Positions 55,801 through 64,000 of a stretch of DNA of 64,000 nucleotides are shown here, piece after piece. The number at the start of each line of letters is the position of its first letter. Within the stretch, counting starts at the first letter, position 1. The DNA comes from PGYT01 sp963675055 (GTDB lineage Bacteria; Bacteroidota; Ignavibacteria; Ignavibacteriales; Melioribacteraceae). The position numbers and the translations under genes were made by a program. The notes under the pieces are model-generated. The model saw nothing but the letters and a program-made list of their open reading frames with translations, was not told the origin of the DNA and did no database searches. The stretch is taken from positions 248,001-312,000 of the forward strand of contig CAXXJE010000004.1 of assembly GCA_963675055.2 (NCBI GenBank), read 5' to 3'.

Positions 55801-56462
55801 CAGAATGGTTCAGCTCCGGATTAAATCGTTTATCATTGGACTCCGTGGATGTCAGAAAGATAAGTAAGCACATCGTCCAAGTTCAAAAGTTCTACCGGTT
55901 ACCGGCCAACAGCGATTTTATAATCAGCAAATTTACCTATGAAGCGTTTGATAACGGGTCTCTAAAAATTACTCACGATGTTAATTTTATCGGCAGATTC
56001 AATTACGACTGGCTGCCTAGAATCGGTATGCAGTTCAAAGTCACTCCTGAATTCAAAACTGTTGAATGGGATGGACGCGGTCCTGAAGAGAATTATCCGG
56101 ACAGGAAAAGCGGCTCGAAAATCGGTGAGTATGCTGCATCTGTTGAAGATTTTTACGTCCCGTATGTGACTCCGGAAAATTACGGAAACAGATGCGATAT
56201 TCGCAGCATGACGTTGACTTCCGGAAATGGTGTCGAACTCAAAATAACTGGAACACAAAAGTTTAACTTTTCTGTTGATCATTTTACCAACGTTGACAGG
56301 GCAGTTTATCCATTCCAATTGAAGAAGGGAGACAGGATAAAAGTAAATATTGACTATAACATTACAGGTGTAGGAGGGACTCCGGTTCCAACCTTACCAG
56401 AATATCGAGTTTATCCTGAGAATACAAGTTATTCAATAATTATTTCACCAAATAATAAATAG
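52842..56462 (+). CDS. Secreted GH2 beta-galactosidase with inserted LamG-like domain
   Basis: This 1206-residue enzyme frees galactose from oligosaccharides. A signal peptide (about 1-19) indicates export. Domains: GH2 sugar-binding (about 50-225), Ig-like (about 230-335), TIM barrel (from about 337), then the usual LacZ C-terminal domains (to 1206). Glu473 in STGNECG is the acid/base and Glu538 in MGEYAHAMGNS the nucleophile. A LamG/concanavalin-like module (about 585-770; GKAVELSGMDDWIEIY and WHKINANLTGNSMELFIDD) interrupts the barrel before FDCNGVVFHDRTVQPE, where E. coli LacZ continues without it. There is no T9SS tail, so it may stay in the periplasm. ATG 52842 is chosen over an upstream TTG. 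Confidence 0.92.
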   Translation: MKKIITVFIVFCSILLNAQYGNITIDDYIQDAEMFRENQLEPSSILIPFESYDESINKNEKESVYYKSLNGEWKFKIENTPYTFDKDFYESGYEDTDWNSITVPGTWQMQGYDHLVYRNVPMEYYPYDPPKVPTKINPTGAYRRTFEIPAEWKDRQIVLHFDGVKSCAFVWVNGKYVGYDEGSMTPAEFDITEYLDKSDNQITVLVTRWSSGSYLEDQDMWRFSGIYRDVYLYAKPAANINNLFVKTDLDKNYQDASLQLDVNVNTDGSNAGLQLRYTVLDDAGNKVLSENSDMLNSAELDQVRLSAKVSNPKKWSDEFPNLYTLVLELLDENDNVIDVVKERFGFRKLEIIDGVAHINGKPFYARGANRHEHDPDLGRTMTRNMMIKDILLLKQHNMNAVRTCHYPDSPLWYELCDEYGIYLMDEVNAECHYTEGDFPARTDYAGTFMDRFVSMVERDKNHPSIVIWSTGNECGLDKPHYDMAEYIRKYDPARFLMHQSNWPDGMAPYTDIDGQRYPTVSSLMHIGMTTEKPVMMGEYAHAMGNSLGHFDEFWNLIYSMPRLQGGFIWDWVDQGLNVDLTVITDHSGNEIKSALMGSPDLVEGAKGKAVELSGMDDWIEIYNDPVFDQLSKELKVEFYMKPGMWLQENPLITRADQFGVVQFHEDSLSFYINGRNNNITVAVPAKWNGNWHKINANLTGNSMELFIDDKLSGSKDYKWGLSYSEFPVNIGRDYKRTMSQHLGFMSTSSIDEVTISGSEGVIYNITFDESPSIDKIVYYGSDSFDCNGVVFHDRTVQPELLQAKKSQSPIRFEIVDKVNPVIRISNFYSFTDLSNYDFEWFIYTNRKLVDNNNFDLECKPFEHTDFKVPVDLSKYNGDDILLEVTASLKDDVVWAEKGYEINFEQFELASQDYQLDGIFEHTSPATAKEVNSNILLEAGSNSYTINKLSGELSLKFGGKEVFTGPELNVWRAPISNELVEWGIKEAAEWFSSGLNRLSLDSVDVRKISKHIVQVQKFYRLPANSDFIISKFTYEAFDNGSLKITHDVNFIGRFNYDWLPRIGMQFKVTPEFKTVEWDGRGPEENYPDRKSGSKIGEYAASVEDFYVPYVTPENYGNRCDIRSMTLTSGNGVELKITGTQKFNFSVDHFTNVDRAVYPFQLKKGDRIKVNIDYNITGVGGTPVPTLPEYRVYPENTSYSIIISPNNK

Positions 56463-56487
56463 TATGATTAAATCATTCATACTCTTT
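56461..56487 (+). terminator. Possible weak terminator
   Basis: AGTATGA and TCATACT form 7-bp arms around a 9-base loop, followed by CTTTT. It overlaps the stop of the beta-galactosidase gene. AT-rich and short-tailed, so it may only partly stop transcription into galK. Confidence 0.4.
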
Positions 56488-56569
56488 TGGATTTGGTTTT
56501 TTATTATTCATCCATATCGGTGTTTATGCAACCAAGATTAATTTTTCATCGGAGATAACTGGAATTATA

Positions 56570-57835
56570 ATGCAGACAGCAATCGACCTGAAGGAAAGCA
56601 ATGTATTTAGCGATATTTATAGTGGGAATACCGGTTATAATCTGGAAAGATTCGATGCGTTATCGGAGAAATTTAATTCTGAGTTCGGAACGAATCCGCC
56701 ACATTTCTTTTCTACTCCGGGTAGAGTGGAAATCAGCGGAAATCATACTGATCATAACCACGGTAAAGTTATTGCCGGAAGTATTAACCTCGACAGCATT
56801 GCTGCTGTAAATCAAACTGCGACAGACAAGATAAAAGTGTTTTCAGATGGATATAAACAATCCTTTGAAGTTGATATAAAAGAACTAGATGTCGTAATAG
56901 GAGAAGCAGGCAGTACTACTTCATTAATCAGAGGAGTATTAGCGGGATTTAAGTCAAAAGGTTATTCGATCGGCGGATTTAACGCTTGTTTAGCAAGTGA
57001 TGTGCTGGTTGGTTCAGGATTAAGCTCATCCGCTTCTATTGAGGTAATGCTGGGAACAATTCTCAACACGCTTTTCAATAATTCGGAGATTCCATTTGAT
57101 AAACTGGCAATAATCGGTCAATACGCTGAAAACAGGTACTTCGGGAAGCCGTGCGGTTTAATGGATCAGGTAGCATGTGCCGCAGGTGGAATCGTAACAA
57201 TTGATTTTGCCGATCCGGACAGTCCGCTAATTGAAAAACTGGATATAGATTTTTGCGAATCAGGTTATTCATTGGTTATTGTCGATACAGGCGGCAATCA
57301 TGCCGATCTGACTCCGGATTATTCTGCAATACCGGCAGAAATGAAAGCAGTTGCGGCTTTACTGGGCAAATCAGTATTGCGCGATTGTAATGAAACGGAA
57401 TTTTACAGCAGCATTTCTGAAATTCGTAAAAAGCTTGGTGACAGAGCTGTTTTACGGGCAATACATTTTTTCGAAGAAAATAAACGAGTCGATCGCCAGG
57501 TTGCACTCATGAAGTCGGGAGACTTCGCCGGATTTCTTGAACTTGTTAATGAATCGGGAAATTCTTCATTTAAATTTCTACAGAATATTTTCAGTCCGCA
57601 GTCAATCAGGGAGCAGGGTGTTTCACTTGCACTGGCAATCAGTTCAAAGCTAATTGAACAATTCGGCGAAGGTGCCTGTAGGATAAACGGAGGCGGCTTT
57701 GCAGGTACGATTGAGGCATTTATACCTGCGGAATATGTTGGAGTGTACTCTAAAAAACTCGTGGAAATATTCGGGAGTAACTCCGTGAAAGTCTTAAATA
57801 TCAGGAACACCGGTACAATCTGTATAAACGGATAG
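56570..57835 (+). CDS. galK: Galactokinase
   Basis: This 421-residue GHMP kinase phosphorylates galactose at O1. The sugar-binding signature reads GRVEISGNHTDHNHGK, a known variant of the more common GRVNLIGEHTDY form. The ATP loop is VGSGLSSSASIEVML, and the third GHMP motif is CRINGGGFAGTIEAF. It follows the beta-galactosidase gene by 107 bp on the same strand, so sugar release and phosphorylation are encoded together. galE is not in the window. Confidence 0.92.
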   Translation: MQTAIDLKESNVFSDIYSGNTGYNLERFDALSEKFNSEFGTNPPHFFSTPGRVEISGNHTDHNHGKVIAGSINLDSIAAVNQTATDKIKVFSDGYKQSFEVDIKELDVVIGEAGSTTSLIRGVLAGFKSKGYSIGGFNACLASDVLVGSGLSSSASIEVMLGTILNTLFNNSEIPFDKLAIIGQYAENRYFGKPCGLMDQVACAAGGIVTIDFADPDSPLIEKLDIDFCESGYSLVIVDTGGNHADLTPDYSAIPAEMKAVAALLGKSVLRDCNETEFYSSISEIRKKLGDRAVLRAIHFFEENKRVDRQVALMKSGDFAGFLELVNESGNSSFKFLQNIFSPQSIREQGVSLALAISSKLIEQFGEGACRINGGGFAGTIEAFIPAEYVGVYSKKLVEIFGSNSVKVLNIRNTGTICING

Positions 57836-58033
57836 TATTGTATCGGAAGTGCTTTTGCACTATCATTACGCATAATCTGATTATGTCTGCTCTAAATAGT
57901 AACAGGACATGTCCTCCATATACGATGTTGATTTTCTTCCCTCAATAATTAAAATTATATATCTTTCCTTTTGTATTCACGCTATTATTGGTCTTTGTAT
58001 CAAGAATTAATATTTAAAAACTTCGGAGAGGTT

Positions 58034-59863
58034 ATGAGAAGATGGCTGATGAGTTGGCTATTGCTTTTATTATTTGCTGCTTCAGCATATGGACAGCAAA
58101 TTATTATAGACAAAATGGAACCGCCGAACTGGTGGTGCGGAATGAATAAATCTGAAATACAGTTGATGGTCTATGGTGAGAACCTTAGCAACGTTGACGT
58201 GAAGTCAACTAGCAAAATGTTTTCTGTAACTTCAGTCGAGGATGCTGAAAATTCTGATTACTGTTTTGTAAATATTAAACTTGATGAAGAGATTACTCCA
58301 GGGGAATACAAGCTTGAGATCAGTAATGGTGCTTCAGATGCTTCGATAAACTTTCCTATTCTTAAAAGAAAGTCTGATGAAAATAGATACAGGGGATTTG
58401 ACCAACAGGACGTGATTTATTTAATCACACCCGACAGGTTCTCCGATGGTGATCCGGGAAACAATACGGTTGACGGCTATCTTGACGAGTATGACAGGAG
58501 CAATCCGTACGGCAGACACGGCGGTGATATTCAGGGAATCATCAATAAACTTGATTATCTTGTTGACCTTGGAATCACCACAATTTGGATTAATCCGCTT
58601 GTTGAAAACGATACACGATTCAGCTATCACGGCTATGCGGCAACTGATTTTTATAATATCGATGCCCGGTTCGGAAGTAATGAATTATACAGGGAGTTTG
58701 TTGATCAAGCGCATTCAAGAGGTTTGAAAGTTATTCTTGATCATGTGAGCAATCATATGAGCATCGATCATCCCTGGATGAATAGTCTTCCTCAGGACGA
58801 TTGGATAAACGGAAGCAAAGAAAGTCACCTGAACGCTCATCATGATAAAATGGCTTATACAGATCCTTATACAGCTCATAACACAATTGATTATTTAAGT
58901 AAAGGATGGTTTGTGAACAGTATGCCCGATCTGAATCAGCGTAACAGTTTTGTCGCTAATTACATTATCCAAAACACTATCTGGTGGGTTGAATATTCCG
59001 GAGTGGATGGTATTAGAGAAGATACTTACCCGTATGTTGATCAGGAATTCATGGCAGAATGGGCAAAGGCAGTAATGACAGAATACCCTGAATTCAATAT
59101 AGTTGGTGAAGTCTGGACCGGAACAACAGCATTCTTAGCACCGTATCAAGGAAATTCCAAGCTAATTGATAAATTCAATTCAAATCTTCCCGCGATTACA
59201 GATTTTGGTCTGAGAGATGTTTTGTACGGATATTTAAAGGGGGAGAATGGATTGTATGATATTTATAAAGTGCTTGCAAAAGATTACTTATATGCAGATC
59301 CTTCTAATCTGGTCACATTTATCGATAATCATGATATTGAGCGCATTATGTATGCGGCTGATACCAACTGGACCAAAGCCAGAACTGCGTTGGCGATTTT
59401 ACTAACCACAAGAGGTATACCCCAAATACTATATGGAACTGAAATCGGTATGATTGGCGCTCCCGAGCATGGATTACTTAGGGCTGATTTTCCAGGCGGA
59501 TTTCCTGGTGACAAAAAAAACGCATTCAGCGAAAACGGAAGATCAGAGAATCAAAACCGAGTGTACGATTTTATAAAGCGATTATTGAATATCCGCAAAT
59601 TAAACAGCTGCTTACAAAACGGGGATTTAATCCACTATCCTCCCGGTACGGATGTTTATGTTTACTCAAGGAGAAATGACAAGGGTAGAGTTATCGTAAT
59701 TATTAACGGTACGGATAAAGGAGCGCTCCTTAACACAGCTGAGTACGGTGATTTATTCCAAAGTCCGGTTTATATCGATCAGTTAGGTGGAACAGAGCAG
59801 GATTATTCGAAAAAGATAATACTTGCTCCTTACGATATAAAAATAATTAAGGCAAAATATTAG
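58034..59863 (+). CDS. Secreted GH13 alpha-amylase (neopullulanase/cyclomaltodextrinase-like)
   Basis: This 609-residue enzyme cuts alpha-1,4 glucans. A signal peptide ends near AYGQQ; the ATG at 58034, with GGAGAGG just upstream, is preferred over a start 21 codons earlier. The N-terminal beta-sandwich with IDKMEPPNWWCGM resembles SusA-type neopullulanases. The GH13 barrel holds nucleophile Asp330 in GIREDTYPY, acid/base Glu359 in VGEVWTG and transition-state Asp434 in FIDNHDIER, so the triad is intact. There is no T9SS tail, hence it is probably periplasmic. Its 3' end overlaps the convergent PPIase gene by 17 bases. Confidence 0.92.
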   Translation: MRRWLMSWLLLLLFAASAYGQQIIIDKMEPPNWWCGMNKSEIQLMVYGENLSNVDVKSTSKMFSVTSVEDAENSDYCFVNIKLDEEITPGEYKLEISNGASDASINFPILKRKSDENRYRGFDQQDVIYLITPDRFSDGDPGNNTVDGYLDEYDRSNPYGRHGGDIQGIINKLDYLVDLGITTIWINPLVENDTRFSYHGYAATDFYNIDARFGSNELYREFVDQAHSRGLKVILDHVSNHMSIDHPWMNSLPQDDWINGSKESHLNAHHDKMAYTDPYTAHNTIDYLSKGWFVNSMPDLNQRNSFVANYIIQNTIWWVEYSGVDGIREDTYPYVDQEFMAEWAKAVMTEYPEFNIVGEVWTGTTAFLAPYQGNSKLIDKFNSNLPAITDFGLRDVLYGYLKGENGLYDIYKVLAKDYLYADPSNLVTFIDNHDIERIMYAADTNWTKARTALAILLTTRGIPQILYGTEIGMIGAPEHGLLRADFPGGFPGDKKNAFSENGRSENQNRVYDFIKRLLNIRKLNSCLQNGDLIHYPPGTDVYVYSRRNDKGRVIVIINGTDKGALLNTAEYGDLFQSPVYIDQLGGTEQDYSKKIILAPYDIKIIKAKY

Positions 59864-61700
59864 GTTTATTCAGCCATTTTTGAACCCATTCCGTAAATGG
59901 TTTTGAGAGGGGAACCGCAGTTATTTTGCCGCCGAAACCCATTACTCTTATGGCAAATGAGTTAAGATTTGTAACCGGCAGTTCTGATAATTCAAAGCCA
60001 TTAATAGAAATATTAGTTCTGTTTGCAATAAAGGCAGTTGTATCAACCAGCGAAGAAAGTTGCTTGTTATATGCTAATTCCCGTTTTAATCTGGATTTTA
60101 GTTCTTCAAAAGTTTTAGAAGGAAGCTCGGCTATTTCATGTTTCTTATCGATAAGCTTTATTACGGAATACCCGTCTTTGAGTTTAACCGGTCTGCTTAC
60201 TTCACCAACATTTAATTTCTTTGCGACTTCACTTATTTCATTGAAAAGAGTTACGGGGAAGAATCCGTACTCACCGTCGGTGGCTTTGGTCCATTCTCTT
60301 TCATTGTATTGACTGGCAAGCAGACGCATATCAACATCATTCAAAGCTTTTTCATATACAAGTTGAGCGGTGTCCGGATCACTGCATAGTACTTCTATAA
60401 TATTAAGCTTTTCAGGGTAATATGACGTATCGTATCCGCTGTTATAGTATTTGCGGGCCATTTCGTCATTTATATTTACCTGTTCGATTTGGGAACTTAT
60501 AAAGTATTGTGAAAGATAATAATCCCGCCACATTGAAACGTATTTTCTAACTTCTTCGGTTTGATCAAGGTTGTGTTTGTAGCCTTCCCTTGCTAATAAC
60601 TCTCTTTCAATAGTAATTCTTGTCGTTGTGTTTAGCTTAGAAAGTAGTTCATGTGTGTCGTATTGTTCCAATTGGAAACCATCAAAGGCAAGATCATTAA
60701 TGAATTGATTCAAAGAGACTGGCGCTTCGCCGTATTCAACAAAACTCATTTCAAGCAATGAATCTGGAATTGAATTTCTAATACTGACAACATCATAAGC
60801 ATCAAGTGTCAGAAGAGTAGTGCTATTTTCATTTCTCCGTAACTCTTTCTCGTGAAATATCTTTTCCAGGGTTTTAGCAAGAAGCAGAAATAATTCTCTG
60901 TTAACGTCAACTTTTTTATCCGAAAAGAATTCTCTGTAAAATTTGTTTTGGATTTTTTCGCCCAATCGGTTTTCAAGTACTTTGCGAACTTTTTTCTGTG
61001 CATTTTCCTTTTCTTCAGCAGTCCCAAAATATTGCTCATGCCTATCGTATACATAAAATACATACCATCCATCCTCCGCAGCAACCGGAGAAGTATATTC
61101 ACCTGCTTTTAATGTGTATAATGAATCTTCAATATTCTCAACCAGATCACCGAAATACACGTCGATAATATTTGGTTGTTCGTCATATTCGGGACGTTTG
61201 ATTATCAAAGAATCAAATGGTATTCCCGATTGAAGCCGGGCATACTCCTTTGTAACCTCTGACGAATCGGATGAGAATATATACCTTACAGAATATATTT
61301 TAGTATTTCTGATAGTACCTTCAACAATATCATCTTGTGTAAGTATAATCTTATTCTTTATTTTTTGTTTGAATAGTGCGTCCCGGACAAACATTTTTTC
61401 TATCGAACTTGTTGCTGTTCTTAGAGCTTCTGTAGTATCTATACCGGATTTTTCAGCTTCTATTGCCCAAAGTTTTTCTGCGATTATGGTGTACAGGAAT
61501 TCAAGTTTTAACGAAGGTGTGAGTCTTTTAATTTGTTTTCGAAACTGTGGTGTTAATTCAATCCTTTCAAGGAACTCAACTTCCGATATTTGTTTATTGC
61601 CTATGGTTGCTAATATGTTCTCCTGCAAAATCGACTGTGCATGGTTGTTATAACTGCATGAAAATATAATGCAGATGATATAAACGAAAGTATGTTTCAT
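59847..61700 (-). CDS. SurA-like peptidyl-prolyl isomerase
   Basis: This 617-residue exported protein has a signal peptide (MKHTFVYIICIIFSCS), a SurA-type N-terminal helical domain (about 28-125) and a parvulin-like domain (about 125-225; KIYSVRYIFSSDSSEVT and AEDGWYVFYVYDRHEQ). A second parvulin-like domain lies at about 425-525 (EVLCSDPDTAQLVYEKAL, GEYGFFPVTLFNEI and LKDGYSVIKLIDK). The active-site residues are not obviously conserved, so it may act mainly as a chaperone for outer-membrane or secreted proteins. ATG 61700 is chosen because it begins the signal peptide; another lies at 61724. It overlaps the amylase gene tail to tail and diverges from the sensor gene at 61935. Confidence 0.78.
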   Translation of the reverse strand: MKHTFVYIICIIFSCSYNNHAQSILQENILATIGNKQISEVEFLERIELTPQFRKQIKRLTPSLKLEFLYTIIAEKLWAIEAEKSGIDTTEALRTATSSIEKMFVRDALFKQKIKNKIILTQDDIVEGTIRNTKIYSVRYIFSSDSSEVTKEYARLQSGIPFDSLIIKRPEYDEQPNIIDVYFGDLVENIEDSLYTLKAGEYTSPVAAEDGWYVFYVYDRHEQYFGTAEEKENAQKKVRKVLENRLGEKIQNKFYREFFSDKKVDVNRELFLLLAKTLEKIFHEKELRRNENSTTLLTLDAYDVVSIRNSIPDSLLEMSFVEYGEAPVSLNQFINDLAFDGFQLEQYDTHELLSKLNTTTRITIERELLAREGYKHNLDQTEEVRKYVSMWRDYYLSQYFISSQIEQVNINDEMARKYYNSGYDTSYYPEKLNIIEVLCSDPDTAQLVYEKALNDVDMRLLASQYNEREWTKATDGEYGFFPVTLFNEISEVAKKLNVGEVSRPVKLKDGYSVIKLIDKKHEIAELPSKTFEELKSRLKRELAYNKQLSSLVDTTAFIANRTNISINGFELSELPVTNLNSFAIRVMGFGGKITAVPLSKPFTEWVQKWLNKPNILP

Positions 61701-61830
61701 TGTATGCGAGATTATTAATAGCATTTAAAATTACTCTGGTTTTTCCAATATTTAAACTTTGTGCTTACAAAAGTATGGAAAACCCACAATGTTTTTAAAT
61801 TAAATATACCGATGTTTTAAATGGAAGATA

Positions 61831-61850
61831 CAAGTATTTTCAAGTATTTT
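61831..61850. repeat. Tandem 10-bp direct repeat
   Basis: CAAGTATTTT occurs twice back to back, one helical turn apart, in the divergent region between the SurA-like gene and the propeller sensor gene. Such spacing suits a dimeric DNA-binding protein, though chance in AT-rich DNA is possible. Confidence 0.35.
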
Positions 61851-61934
61851 ATTGTACTTCTTTTATAACGATAAGCTTAATTAGAATAGATAAATATTTA
61901 ATATACCTTCTGACAAAATAATTGTGGAATAGAA

Positions 61935-64000
61935 ATGAATTATCTTTCGCGAATGATATTAGTAATTCTTCCCATGTTTTTCATTGCAGAGGGGATTACA
62001 GTAGCTAAACAGAACGACAAGGCTGAACTTTATAGTGATATCCAGTTTGAGCATCTGTCAATTGAACACGGCTTATCCCAGATTAACGTTCATTCGATTC
62101 TGCAGGATAGCAAAGGATTTCTATGGTTCGGGACAGAAGACGGATTAAACAGGTATGATGGTTATAATTTCATTATTTATCGCAACGAGATTAATGATCC
62201 CACAACAATTAGCGATAATTTCATTTGGACCATTACAGAGGATAAGCTCGGATCTATCTGGATCGGAACAAACAGCGGTGGACTTTATAAATACAGCTAT
62301 GCAACAGATAATTTTGAACGGTTTGTTTATGATTCTTCAAATATTAATTCCCTATCCGGCAATAATGTTAGAACCTTATTTACAGATTCCACCGGAATTA
62401 TTTGGATTGGAACCAACAGCAACAGTCTATGCAGACTAGATCCGAAGACCGGAACAATCGACAGGATTAAGCTACCAGGAGTAAGAAATTATGGTGTCTC
62501 AGTAAGTATAAGGGCATTAACTGAAGACAATGATGGAAATATATGGATAGGTACTGAAGGAGACGGACTAATAAGATATAGTAAGTCTTCGATGTCTGCA
62601 GAGGTGTTTTATTCGTTCCGGGGCATAGATCGCACAATTAATCTAAGAAGCGTTTGGTCGTTTTATCTTCAGGACAACACTTTGTGGATCGGGACTAACG
62701 GTGACGGTCTGGTTGAATACCAATTAAATACCGGAAGAGCAGTGAGCTACAAATCCGGTCCGGGCAATTCGATTGTGGATAATATAGTTACTTCAATATT
62801 CTCCGATAAGTTTAATAACCTCTGGATAAGCACTGAAAACGGACTGAGTATATATAACAGGATGTCGGGTTATTTCATCAACCACGTTAATGATCCATAC
62901 AACATTAAGAGTCTCAGCAGTAATATTATCCGCTGCGCCTATCTTGATAGATCAAATCTTATCTGGCTTGGTACATTCGGCGGGGGAATAAACAAGGTTA
63001 ACCTAAACAGGAAGTTCAAACTTTATCTTCATAATCCTTCGAATAAAAACAGCATCAGCCACAATATCATCAGAGCTATTTACGAGGATTCCAATTTTAA
63101 TATCTGGATCGGAACTTTGGGTAACGGATTAAATAAACTTTCTCGTGACAAAAGTTCCTTCGAGCACTTTACAACTGAAGACCGGGGATCAAAGATAAGC
63201 GGAAATATTATTACATCCATACTTGAAGATAAAAATAAGTATTTATGGATCGGCACCTGGGGTGGAGGTCTTAATAAAATCAGGTTTAAAACTAACCAAT
63301 CATCCGGGGATACATATATTTCCGATATAAGTTATTTTACGGAAGAGTCAATTGAAAGCCGAAGACTCAGCAGCAATATAGTACAGGCGTTATTCCAGGA
63401 TTCAAAAAATAATATTTGGATCGGCACAGAGGAAGGGTTGGATCTGTATCTCACAGGATCAAAGAGTATAATCAGTCTCAATCACGATCCCGAGAAACAA
63501 AATTCAATAAGCGATAACAGGATTCAGTCGAATTGTATTATTGAAGATCGAGAGGGGAATATATGGGTAGGAACCTGGCGCGGTTTAAATAAACTGACAT
63601 TGAGAAGTTCTGAAGATAATAGGATAAAAGATAATATTGAGATTACCAGGTACATTCACAGTTCGCAAAATCTAAACACGATGAGCGATAACAGGGTTGT
63701 GGCTTTATATGAAGACACGTTAAACGAGAATGACAATACTGTCATCTGGATTGGTACTGTAGGTGGCGGACTTAATAAACTTGTAATTACCAATGAAGAT
63801 GCTAATGCATCTGAAGATTATATTTTCAAGCGTTACACTGAAGATGACGGTCTGCCGAACAATGTGGTATATGGAATACTTGGAGATGAAAACAGCAATA
63901 TTTGGCTGAGTACAAATAACGGATTATCCGAATTCGATCCGGAAACGGAAAAATTCAGAAACTATGATATCCGTGACGGACTGCAAAGCAATCAGTTTTC
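61935..64000 (+). CDS. Two-component-type sensor with beta-propeller (Reg_prop) repeats, 5' part
   Basis: The frame is open from ATG 61935 to the end of the window (688 codons), so the gene continues outside. A signal peptide or membrane segment (about 5-22) is followed by FEHLSIEHGLSQINVHSILQD, the standard start of two-component-regulator propeller proteins. At least 13 blades with xIWIGTxxGGL-type cores are visible (SIWIGTNSGG, NIWIGTEGDG, YLWIGTWGGG and NIWVGTWRGL among them), enough for almost two seven-bladed propellers. In the full family a Y_Y_Y domain, a membrane helix and a kinase, often hybrid, follow. It probably senses a polysaccharide fragment, perhaps from starch given the nearby amylase; that is inference. 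Confidence 0.88.
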   Translation, partial: MNYLSRMILVILPMFFIAEGITVAKQNDKAELYSDIQFEHLSIEHGLSQINVHSILQDSKGFLWFGTEDGLNRYDGYNFIIYRNEINDPTTISDNFIWTITEDKLGSIWIGTNSGGLYKYSYATDNFERFVYDSSNINSLSGNNVRTLFTDSTGIIWIGTNSNSLCRLDPKTGTIDRIKLPGVRNYGVSVSIRALTEDNDGNIWIGTEGDGLIRYSKSSMSAEVFYSFRGIDRTINLRSVWSFYLQDNTLWIGTNGDGLVEYQLNTGRAVSYKSGPGNSIVDNIVTSIFSDKFNNLWISTENGLSIYNRMSGYFINHVNDPYNIKSLSSNIIRCAYLDRSNLIWLGTFGGGINKVNLNRKFKLYLHNPSNKNSISHNIIRAIYEDSNFNIWIGTLGNGLNKLSRDKSSFEHFTTEDRGSKISGNIITSILEDKNKYLWIGTWGGGLNKIRFKTNQSSGDTYISDISYFTEESIESRRLSSNIVQALFQDSKNNIWIGTEEGLDLYLTGSKSIISLNHDPEKQNSISDNRIQSNCIIEDREGNIWVGTWRGLNKLTLRSSEDNRIKDNIEITRYIHSSQNLNTMSDNRVVALYEDTLNENDNTVIWIGTVGGGLNKLVITNEDANASEDYIFKRYTEDDGLPNNVVYGILGDENSNIWLSTNNGLSEFDPETEKFRNYDIRDGLQSNQF

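Noticed and set aside
1..64000. CRISPR arrays, tRNA or rRNA genes, intact transposases, prophage or replication origin
   Set aside because: No repeat-spacer pattern, cloverleaf, ribosomal sequence or transposase or phage motif was seen on reading both strands.

Overview
The window looks like a chromosomal segment of a Bacteroidetes/Chlorobi-group bacterium, most likely an Ignavibacteria-type organism (inference). Six large secreted proteins end in the 'YPNPFNP' type IX secretion (T9SS) sorting tail. There are also a TonB-dependent receptor, a PorV-like protein, rather AT-rich DNA and several TTG starts. No rRNA, tRNA, CRISPR array or intact insertion sequence was seen.

Region 1 (1-32.3 kb, all + strand) is a polysaccharide-utilisation island. 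It holds the 3' end of a CsxA-like GH2 enzyme, a CE2-like esterase, a multi-CBM protein with a fresh internal duplication, a TonB receptor/PorV/giant secreted protein trio with no SusD, a PPIase lipoprotein and a GH26 mannanase. A six-gene signalling island follows: an anchored sugar-binding protein, a histidine kinase, a sigma-54 activator, a LytS-type kinase, a degenerate LytS-like pseudokinase and a LytTR regulator. A pectinesterase and an SGNH esterase with a discoidin domain close the region. The likely task is sensing, deacetylating and cutting plant mannan and pectin.

Region 2 (32.4-37.7 kb) is a patchwork: an NmrA-like reductase, a multi-PAS histidine kinase, a small membrane protein, decayed gene fragments (RND pump, glycosyltransferase) and a MITE-like element.

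Region 3 (37.7-49.2 kb) is twelve consecutive minus-strand genes for sulfur-compound respiration. They encode an AhpD-like protein, MoeA and MobA (molybdenum cofactor), a Rieske protein, a cytochrome b fused to a twelve-haem cytochrome c, a Cys-rich MerR regulator, a Psr/Phs-type molybdoenzyme (A, B and C subunits), two YeeE/YedE half-transporters and a rhodanese that lacks its cysteine.

Region 4 (49.3-57.8 kb, + strand) is a galactose block: an MFS transporter, a LacI-family repressor broken by one frameshift, galT, a secreted beta-galactosidase with an inserted LamG domain, and galK. Two palindromic LacI operators flank the repressor gene. Region 5 holds a secreted GH13 alpha-amylase, a SurA-like PPIase on the opposite strand and the first 688 codons of a beta-propeller sensor that runs off the end of the window.
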